Shown here piece after piece: positions 37,901-48,900 of a stretch of 64,000 nt of DNA. Within the stretch, counting starts at the first letter, position 1; each line of letters starts with the position of its first letter. Below the pieces are notes generated by a model. That model did no database searches. It was not told the DNA's origin and worked only from the letters and a program-made list of their open reading frames with translations. Origin of the DNA: Uloborus plumipes (Eukaryota; Arthropoda; Arachnida; Araneae; Uloboridae); contig JAXGGA010000473.1 of NCBI GenBank assembly GCA_038373865.1, forward strand, positions 124,001 to 188,000. The letters are read 5' to 3'. Both the position numbers and the translations under genes were made by a program.

Positions 37901-39929
37901 ATTCAAATAATGTTGCAATTTCAGGTTAAAAGTTAAAGGATGGAATATATAGAGAAGGATGGCCAGAGAAGGAAACTCCTTCTCTGGCCATACCTTAAAC
38001 AGGAAAAATACAAAAATATCTTTTAGCATTCAAATAAAGTTGCAATTTAAGGTTAAAAGTTAAAGGATGAAAATAAATCTTTTAGAAGTAAATTATTCTA
38101 TTTATTCTAATAAATTCTCTCAACTTCTCCGGAGAATTGATTGGAAAACTTACCAGTCTCTTCCTATTTTTTTTTTTTTTTTTTTTTTAATTTTCTTGTC
38201 TTGTCTAGTTAACATAATTAACAATGTGTTAGTTCTGTACCTCTGAATCAGACTAACGTAAGTCCATTTTCGTAACTTTTCAGCAGAGGGCAAAAACGAT
38301 TGCCGAATACATGCAAAAGATTGGACTCGTGCTCTTTAAATGCTGCTAAATAATTGTGAAGGAATTTTTTTTTATAGAATAACGTTCTCATGGGTCGATG
38401 CGGAATAAGATTCTACATACAATGCAGCAAAAAAGTGAAAATCGCCACTTTTGGACTTCACGTCATTCTGGTTCTGAGGTATAGAGTTATGTGATGTAAT
38501 TTTATCAATAATAATATGAAAATTGGTTCAAAGAAATTGTATGACATTTGGAAATTGTTTAGGGAAAATTAGGAAAATGGAGAAAAATAAATCTTCTCTC
38601 AGAAATAAATTAGTAACTGTTTCTGAAATCGGAATAGTGAAAGAAAGAAACAAACAGTGATGAAGAAATTGGCAGTGTAAAAAAATATCTTCCTGATCAT
38701 AATTCAGCTTAACCGATTCATCAGCCGCTTATCAACAGCCGATTAATCGGTAATCGACCAATTTGCTTATTGGTGCATCCCTACTTGAGACAACCAGGTA
38801 CTAACCTTAGTAGGATCAAATGGATTAAAACCACAACTTTTAGCTTCTTCGGAAGTCATCACTTGTATGCAAAAGTTCCAAGACGGGTAGTTTCCATTTT
38901 CAATAGCATTGTATAGATCTCTTCCATAAACGTCCGGATCTGATGAAGCCAGTTGGGAAGCCCTATCAGCGGAATAATACTTGTTGCCTTGATCCGTCTG
39001 CATAAAAAAGTTACCTAATATTAAAGCAAAAAAAATTGCGCTTTTTTAAGCAATCTTAATTTGCAATGTAGTCTTATCTTACCAAAAATGCAAATCTGCA
39101 GTAGACAATTTCTCCAGATTCGTTCACAAGCTTGTAGGTATTGATGCTGAACCCATCTATGTTCCTATAAGTTTCGGGAATACCTTGATCAGAAAATAAG
39201 TACATCACCAGATGAATACTCTCAGGCCTCAAGGAGAAGAAATCCCAAAACATATTCAGATCCTAGAACAGTAGAACTTTGTAGAACACTCGAAGTGTAT
39301 AAAATTAAAATAAGAAATAGTGAGAGATGTAAGAATGCCTCGCTAGTAGCGTATTACGATAATAACTTATAGTCAGAGATCTAAGCAGTGGCAGCTCGTG
39401 CCTTAATTTAGTGGGTGGGCCGGCAGCTATTCTGCCGTGCTAAACACAAAAGTCGTATCTGCACTTTTTAACAAAATTGAGTTATCGCCACCAGGTGGCT
39501 CTTTGTGACGTATTTTACCAACACACAAAATTATATAGTCATTTGAGAACGGGAAATATTTTTTAAAAAATTCTGAAAAAGTTTCATCTGGATCAAATAC
39601 ATGGTTACGCAAAAATTTAAATAGTTATATCTCAAATGAAAAATGATCAAATAAACTTTGTGCTGAACTATATTTGAAGTTAACTACGTCGAAGTTTTTT
39701 ACGTTGATTTTTAACTTCAAATATAGTTATATCTCAGTTTGAACTCGACTACAGATACCACTTTTGCGCTTAGAACGGCAGTATATGTCTCTTCAGAGTT
39801 CCGCTCAAGAAAGAAACCATCTCAATTAAGATTTTTTGTCACTATATCTCTTCACTTGGGAAACAGCAGATTGAGGTTCAGAAGTAATTAATTAAAAATA
39901 CGTCTCTTATTTAGCAGCTTTTTTTTCTC

Positions 39930-39965
<36 letters not shown>

Positions 39966-42900
39966 GTTTGTGCTGAAAAACACGTATGGGTGGCTTATCT
40001 TATGTCTTCCACACAATGTTTACACAAATAAAATTAAGGAAAGAACAGTTAGTAAACTAATGCTGAGCAACGTAAAATAATATGTAACTAGCTGCGTGGC
40101 CCGGCGTTGCACGGGCTGTAATGTAGTGAAGGCAGTTTGACAAAACTACTCGCCACCAAGGCGGCTCGCCTTTAAAGTAATGAGAAAAGTTTAAACAGTT
40201 TACTCGCCGTCAAGGCGGCTCGCCTTTACAGTAGCGAGGAAAGTTTCAATAAACTACTCGCCGCCAAGGCGGCTCGCCTTTACAGTACCAAGGAAAAGTT
40301 TAATAAACTACTCCCCGCTAAAGCGGCTCGCTAAAAAGCTTTCCTGCATCAAAGAATCAATCGAATTATTTGCACATGCTTCCTCAAAAATAAAGACGAT
40401 GTCAAGTAGCGCATACTTAGCACTCTCCCTAATAACAAATAAAATTCCTTTCCAAAAACAATTATTTCCAAACCGCAATTATTTCCTTCCTGTAAAATTA
40501 ATTGCAAAATTCTAAACGAAAAAGTTCTTTTAATATTTGGATCGCAGCCAAAAAAAGTCCCTTCTAAAAACAGCAATTGCAATTTTATTTAAAAACACAT
40601 TTTCAAAATGGTACCAGAGAAAAAATGTCATTAATAATTAGAATAAAAACAATTGTTAGAACTGTGTTATAACACGTATTCAAAATGACAATGGAAAAAA
40701 ATAACTCTTTCATTTTAAAAAGTTCAATTTAATTAACGTTTTAATTTAAAATCGCAACGGAAAGAAATAAATATCTTGGAATTTTAAATAGTTCAATACT
40801 TTAATTAACGTTTTAATTCAAAATGGCAACGGTAGGAAATAAATATCTTGGAATTTTAAACAGTTCAATAATTTAATTAACGTTTTTATTCAAATGGCAA
40901 CGGTAAGAAATAAATGTCTTGGACGTTTAATCAATTATTAGGCTTAATCGCTTTAAACTTGACTACTTATTAATTGATATCTTCGCTAATTAAAATCGTA
41001 TAATTATATCAATTGAAACTAATGAAGCCTGAAAAATTACCTATCTATCGGTACCTGGTTCGACTTTCAGTTCATTGGCGTTCAGGAGAAAGAAGCGTGA
41101 CATAGAAAGATAGTTAGAAAGAAAGATACTCAGTTTTTAATATAAGTAGATTCTGCATATTTCGCGTCTGGTGGGAGGCAAAATTAATTTACTGGGGAAA
41201 AAAATTGAGGTTCTGAAATCAAAAACCAGACTTTGATGGCTAGCAGTAACGTTATGAGAGACATACATTTATTCTAAAGTATGGTGTGTAAATTGGACCC
41301 TCAGATTACGCCATGTACGAGACAGCTTCAGTAGAAATGTGCTCCAAATCATATTCGAACATCAATCTACTTATATTAAAAACTGAGTATCTAACTATCT
41401 TTCTATCTTTCTATGTCACGCTTATTTCTCCTGAACGCCAATGAACTGAAAGTCGAACCAGGTACCGATAGATAGGTAATTTTTCAGGCTTCATTAGTTT
41501 CAATCTTTATGATTATACGATTTTAATTAGCGAAGATATCAATTAATAAGTAGTCAAGTTTAAAGCGATTAAGCCTAATAAATGATTAAACGTCCAAGAC
41601 ATTTATTTCTTACCGTTGCCATTTGAAGAAAAACGTTAATTAAATTATTGAACTGTTTAAAATTCCAAGATATTTATTTCCTACCGTTGCCATTTTGAAT
41701 TAAAACGTTAATTAAAGTATTGAACTATTTAAAATTCCAAGATATTTATTTCTTTCCGTTGCGATTTTAAATTAAAACGTTAATTAAATTGAACTTTTTA
41801 AAATGAAAGAGTTATTTTTTTCCATTGTCATTTTGAATACGTGTTATAACACAGTTCTAACAATTGTTTTTATTCTAATTATTAATGACATTTTTTCTCT
41901 GGTACCATTTTGAAAATGTGTTTTTAAATAAAATTGCAATTGCTGTTTTTAGAAGGGACTTTTTTTGGCTGCGATCCAAATATTAAAAGAACTTTTTCGT
42001 TTAGAATTTTGCAATTAATTTTACAGGAAGGAAATAATTGCGGTTTGGAAATAATTGTTTTTGGAAAGGAATTTTATTTGTTATTAGGGAGAGTGCTAAG
42101 TATGCGCTACTTGACATCGTCTTTATTTTTGAGGAAGCATGTGCAAATAATTCGATTGATTCCTTGATGCAGGAAAGCTTTTTAGCGAGCCGCTTTAGCG
42201 GGGAGTAGTTTATTAAACTTTTCCTTGGTACTGTAAAGGCGAGCCGCCTTGGCGGCGAGTAGTTTATTGAAACTTTCCTCGCTACTGTAAAGGCGAGCCG
42301 CCTTGACGGCGAGTAAACTGTTTAAACTTTTCTCATTACTTTAAAGGCGAGCCGCCTTGGTGGCGAGTAGTTTTCTCAAACTGCCTTCACTACATTACAG
42401 CCCGTGCAACGCCGGGCCACGCAGCTAGTAATATAAAATTGTGTGCGAAATAAGCCTACTATGGATGTATGTGTTTGTTTTTTTTTTTAACTTAAAGTTG
42501 GCATCCTGTAAAAATGCACCCTTTAATGGTTCTGCCCAAGAAAGATCCTTTCAAGGTCAAGCTTTTTCTTATCATAGTTTTTCCTTGAATTCTTTAAAGT
42601 TGTTTTTCATTGATTGAGATTTAAGTCAATTTTCCCATTTTCTACTCTCAGGACTTACGGTCACCCAGTTGAAATATAGTCAGAAACATTAACTGTCAAT
42701 CTTGAAGCCTTCTTAACCAATGAGGAAGCTTCAATCAGCGGTTCGGCTGTCTAACTAAGCATGGCTACCTGAGTATGGTAGCCATTAACTGAGGTTCAAC
42801 TCTACAGGTGAATATAGCCGCTATTGGTCTTCTTAAACCAATGAGGAAGCTTCATTCGGTGGTTCGGCTGTCTAACTGAGCATGGCTACGTGAGTATAGT

Positions 42901-45900
42901 AGCCTCGAACTGAGGTTCAACTCTACACTCTACAGGTGAATACAGTCGCTATTGGTTGAAGATGGCTATGATCGGTGATTTGGGCTGCTTACTGAGCTTT
43001 GAATCAGATAGTGAATACAACCGTTATAAGCTCAGTTCCTTCAGTTGTCGGATGCCAGTATAAGCTCTTTTCATTTGGAAGTTTGCTTGAGGGAAGTAAA
43101 AAGAAGCATACGAAGTTGAATGAAGCTATTTCGAATTGAGCAACCCCTTATCGATTTCTTCGAGGCGTTTTTAGCTTTCAAGACTTTTTAAGCATCCTGC
43201 ATTATTTCTTTTCATAATTCAAGCAGCGCTTTTGAAATTCCGTTGAGCAAAGTCAGGATTCTCGCACTTACCCTTAGATTAGTTACCGGATTCCGCTTCT
43301 GCGTGTGTACGAAACTGGGGAACAGAATAGGGTCGCGAAGAGGGAATACCGGAACATGAAGCCCAATGATATCCCAGTTACCTTCTTCAGTGTAGAACTT
43401 GACTGCGAAGCCTCGGATGTCTCGTGTTGTGTCAGCTCCTCCCACATCCGTTCCTGTACAATGAAAATTTAAAAACAAATAATCAAACTACAACTGAGCC
43501 AAGAAATTAGTTTATACTATAATCTGCTTATACACCAAAAATACCTGAGCACTTTTGACCAGTAACTGGGCGAAAAAAGTTTAGGTAGATGTGGGGATTA
43601 ATAGAGCCACAGAAATTGAACTTTTGCATTCAAAAGTTTTGAAATCTCCATATATTATTTCTCTAAGCCGAATCCTATACCCGGTCGAAACTCGCTCATT
43701 TCTTTATCGAATTGCAAGAAAATTTATGATTTTGAAGCTTATCCCGCGGGCTATTGACGAAAATTAGACCCACCCTCTAAAATGTGTCGGTTCGTTTTTT
43801 ATTCGAACTTCAATTTTTGGGCACAAAATTGACTCTATCTAGCGAAATAATTGTCGTATCGTCTCCATTTTGATTTCATTCGAAAGATTAAAAAAAAATG
43901 CGTTCTTTAGAACGTTTCTCCGCTAGCGCCGCGTAACGAGAATCTCGAAAATCCACGTTTAAGCGACTTATAAGCGATCGAAGTTTGAAAAAGTTAAATT
44001 TTTTGCTCAACTGTCAAAATCGTTACATTGTTGTTCAAATCAATTTTGAATGCGACATTTCAAGCCAAGGCTTAGCTCGGTAAACCTTAATTGTAACTTT
44101 TATTGTTTCAAAATACTATGGTAGTTTTGCGATAACGTTAGTATTTAGTTTAGTAGTAGCCTTGGGTATTTGATTTTAATATAGGGTATCACTTTTGTAG
44201 TAGTTGTAAAAGTGAACGTGTCTTTGATCTCTTTGAAAAGTTGTCAGAACGACGGCAGTAGATGGCGATGTTGTACAAATGAAGCCAATTAAAATTGTCG
44301 TATTAAATTTAAAGTTTAGAGTTTTTTTTTTTTTTTTTTTTGCGGAATTCCGCACGGGTCACCTAGTGTTTACATATTCTGGTTTAAAACAGCGATTCTC
44401 AAAATGTGTTCTGGAGAAGACTAGCTCAATTTTTCTGCCCAAGTAACTTCTACATCCCTTCCTGGACAATAAAATTTTAAAAACAAACAATCAAACTACA
44501 ATTGAGCCAAAAAATTAGTTTATACCGTAATCTGTTTATACACCAAAAATACTTGAGCTCTTTTGACTCGTAACTGGGTGCAAAGGGTTTAGGTAGGTGT
44601 GGAGATTACTAATATGAGGGTCTTTGAAATAAATGTGAAGCACTAAGAATTCCGTGGCCTCAAAAGTTTGGGAACCGCTTGTTTAAAATAGCTATACTTG
44701 TAACTTAAGGTACTGTTTCAGTTGTATTTATGTGAATAAATAACGCAGAAAGCATAAAAAATTTCCTATTTGAATTTGCTAAATTTGGTGAAGTGCACAA
44801 CAAATAAAATGTTGGGGTTACATACAGCATATCTCACTACTTACATTGCAAAAAAAAAAAAAAAAAAATCTCCCTCAACCTGTTAAGAGTTCAACAGCTA
44901 TTAGAAGGCGAGTTCAGTGTGCAGAAATAGAAAACAAAAAACTTTTATTTCTATTTTTTTTTAAGATTAAGATGGATTGATACAAAGATAGAACACACAC
45001 ACAAAATCATTGGTTCCAACTTACCTGCCAATGAGAATCGTGCAACTACGGGAGTGCGCTTGCCGATTTTGCTCAACGCTTTGGCTTTAGTATACTGCGT
45101 TATATCGTCAGTGACTTCAAAATACCCGAAAGCGGCATTTCCTTTGGCGTGAACTACTCGTTCTGGGATCCTCTCCCTGAGATAAAAAATATTTATGTTT
45201 ATTAAAATGCGTGTTTTTGGACACACATATAAAGCTTAACATTTCGAAAGATTGTGTAAAGTATTTTGGGGGCCCCTAGCCCCTTTGTATGATTGGAGAT
45301 ATAACTTAAAGTTTCAATTCTAAAAAGAAAAAAAAATGAACTGGAGATTACCCCGATCTCTTCTCCCCCAAACAATACCGGATATCGTCTGAAAATGCAT
45401 TTTAAAACCTAAAAATTCGAAAAAACTTCGGGATGAGCCACTAATCTATATATATAAAAATGAATGTTGGTAAATGTGTATATGTGTGTGTTCCCTAAGA
45501 TCTCAGAAACTACCCAGGAGATTTGCCTGAAATTTTCACCGTTTGTTCCTTTTGGTACTGGGAAGGTTTAGAGACCAGTTTCAACAAAATCCGATGAGTA
45601 GTTATTTTTTTATCTCAATTTTAGACCTGATTCTGTCTCTGTAATTTCAATTTAAAACGCCATTTTCGAAGGCTTTCATCAATCCAATCGAGTATTTAGT
45701 GTATCAACTCAACTCTCTGGCAGATAGTTGGAATTGCTTGCTACCGTAAATTTGGCGATCTTTTGAATCGCGCCAAGAGCCCCCAATAATGGAAGTTTTC
45801 CCAATAACTATCTCAAGTATAAAAAATAAAAAAGGTATTTGATTAACAGATTAATCTTTTTTTTAAAAGCAAATGAGATTCAGTTTCATATTTCGGAACT

Positions 45901-48900
45901 CCTTTAGATTTGTAGAGGCTTAGATGTCATGCATTATTTTCCACGCGAACACTATTTTGTTCTTTGTCTATTGCTGTTTTCAATCAAAGTATGTTACTAT
46001 ATTTTCTCGCCAAACGTCCAATCAATAGTTCGTTTCCATGTCCATACTATTTGCTATGATATACCGCAATGTTAGAAATTATTTTAACGCCTTAAGGAAT
46101 GGTGTACTTTTAGCGCCAAATATAATATTCAAATTGATTTCAGATTGCCAAAAAGTAATCAGCTTCATAGAGAATACCTCAACATTTGGCGACAATTTCT
46201 CTTTCACAAAAGTGATAATACGTAAGTTTCTTTATTTATGGAAGGGATAGGGGTTCAGAATTATCCAAGGTATCCCAAATTAGCTACTAAATTGGCGACT
46301 TTTTAAATAGCGCTAAGAACCTTCAATAATATCGTATAAATTGCGATATTTCAACGTTCTTTCTAAAGCGTGTCATTTCGGAAAATGTGTTATTTTGTTT
46401 TTGAAGTTAGATAAGAAAACTTTCTTCTTCTTTTAAACTTTGGTAAGATGTCTGTTGGTTTCTGTGAGTTGGTTCTGTTGCATTCGAATGTCCCCAAGGG
46501 CGGTGTTTTACTCCTTTTATGGGGTAAATCAGTGTTAATTTCTATGCAGACAAAAGTGATATGAATTGGCGCGACCAAGTGTTTGACGCCAAGTTGGTGA
46601 CAAATGTGGCGATTTTTTTTTTTTCTGATTTGGGTTCAATTTGGCGCTATTGGCGACATTTTCCGAAAAATCCACTGGTTGATGTTAAAATCGGTGATAT
46701 TTAGTAGATTAATCATTGTAAAACATTTTTTTTGCATTGTTTCGTGGCAAACTAGGGATGTAAATGCTTGAACTGTAATCTTGCTCACTCCAAGCACTAT
46801 TTTAACACTTAAGGCATCCACTAAGAAATTTACATGTAAAAGGAAGTAGTGTGGGGTCCATACCAGATTTTTATATCATACTTTGAAGGAATTATAGTTG
46901 AATTATAACTAAAATAGTGTTTTTATCTGCTATATCAATTATTTTACAAATGAACTTTTCATTTTATACCACGGGCAAAGCCGTGCGGGTATCGCTAGTT
47001 TCATACATTTCCCTACATTTTTGACCTCGTGAAGGACCAGCCACCATACGTCGCCAGTGCCAGAAAAATTCTGCTGGATATTAAGAATAGGAGTAATTTT
47101 ATTCATTTGAAACAGAAAAAATATACAGGGTGTCCACTCCAATCGTGGATCAATAGCTAATTTCTAAACCGTTAGAGATAAGCATAGAGTTTATTTAGGA
47201 AAAAATCTCCGAATTACGAAAGGAATTTTGGGTCTATTCAATGTTTTTCAAAAAATCAAATTTTGAAAAAGTTACGAAATTTAAATTTTTATACAGCCCC
47301 CCAGTCCTATCAATCATATTTAGTAAAACATTCTTGACACTGTAACGTTTAAAACTAAAAAAAAATCACTCTTCTACCACAAAAATTGACCGAGTTATGA
47401 CGTTTTGAAAAATCAAGATTTTGAAGGATTTCGCATACGGTCCTTAAGCGATCTCTCGATGACGTCATGAAATAATGCAAAATCTTGATTTTTCAAAACG
47501 TCATAACTCGGTCAATTTTTGTGGTAGAAGAGTGATTTTTTTTTAGTTTTAAACGTTACAGTGTCAAGAATGTTTTACTAAATATGATTGACAGGACTGA
47601 GGGGCTGTATAAAAATTTAAATTTCGTAACTCTTTCAAAATTTGATTTTTTGAAAAACATTGAATAGACCCAAAATTCCTTTCATAATTTGGAGATTTCT
47701 TCCTAAATAAACTATATGCGTATCTCTAAAAGTTTAGAAATTAGCTATTGGTCCACGATTGGAGTGGACACCCTGTATATTATTCAGTGCTGTATTGTAG
47801 AATAATTGTATACTCTGTAAAATGGGTATTTATTGGTATATCATTACAATTTCTTTTACTTTGAAACAACCATGGCTAATAAAGACAAGAAAATATGACT
47901 ATCTCCATATATTATTTCTCTAAGCCGAATCCTATACCCGGTCGAAACTCGCTCATTTCTTTATCGCATTTCAAGAAAATTTATGATTTTGAAGATTATC
48001 CCGTGGGCTATTGACGAAAATTAGACCCACCCTCTAAAAAATGTCGGTTCGTTTTTTATTCGAACTTCAATTTTTGGGCACAAAATTGACTCTATCTAGC
48101 GAAATAATTGTCGTATCGTCTACATTTTGATTTCATTCGAAAGATTAAAAAATATGCGTTCTTTAGAACGTTTCTCCGCTAGCGCCGCGTAACGAGAATC
48201 TCGAAAATCCACGTTTAAGCTACTTATAAGCGATTGAAGTTTGAAAAAGTTAAATTTTTTGCTCAACTGTCAAAATCGTTACATTGTTGCTCAAATCAAT
48301 TTTAAATGCGACATTTCAAGCCAAGGCTTAGCTCGGTAAACCTTAATTGTAACTTTTATTGTTTCAAAATACTATGGTAGTTTTGCGATAACGTTAGTAT
48401 TTAGTTTAGTAGTAGCCTTGGGTATTTGATTTTAATATAGGGTATCACTTTTGTAGTAGTTGTAAAAGTGAACGTGTCTTTGATCTCTTTGAAAAGTTGT
48501 CAGAACGACGGCAGTAGATGGCGATGTTGTGTAAATGAAGCCAATAAAAATTGTCGTATTAAATTTTAAGTTTAAAGTTTTTTTTTTTTTTTTTTTTTTT
48601 TTGCGGAATTCCGCACGGGTCCCCTAGTTGTAATATACTTTATCAAAAAACCGTTTAAACTGTTTCAAGTTCTTGCACATCATTCCAGTAAACAGTGCTA
48701 TAAAATTTGCTCTGAAATAAAATAAGCACTCCATTTTTAAGATAAGTTTTTAAAATATTTCAAAGAAGAATTTACAGCTTAAATTCGCCTATGTTAGAAA
48801 GACAATAATATTTGTATTACAAAGCCACATAGCTTCCTAAATAAAGAGAAAAAATATTTTATCATTGAATATACTATTATTTGCAAGCAATTATCATTTT

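Noticed and set aside
39427..39740. Small frame and ~18-bp inverted repeat (AACTATATTTGAAGTTAA and inverse)
   Set aside because: A short AT-rich inverted repeat next to one GTGGCAGCTCGTGCC element-like end; no second end or target duplication, so no element is called.
40349..42167. Two identical 77-codon frames, one on each strand
   Set aside because: They are mirror images inside the arms of the 2.3-kb palindrome, so the identity comes from the inverted repeat and not from protein selection.
42711..43035. CRISPR-like spaced repeats
   Set aside because: Units are contiguous ~120-bp tandem repeats without unique spacers, in an animal intron.
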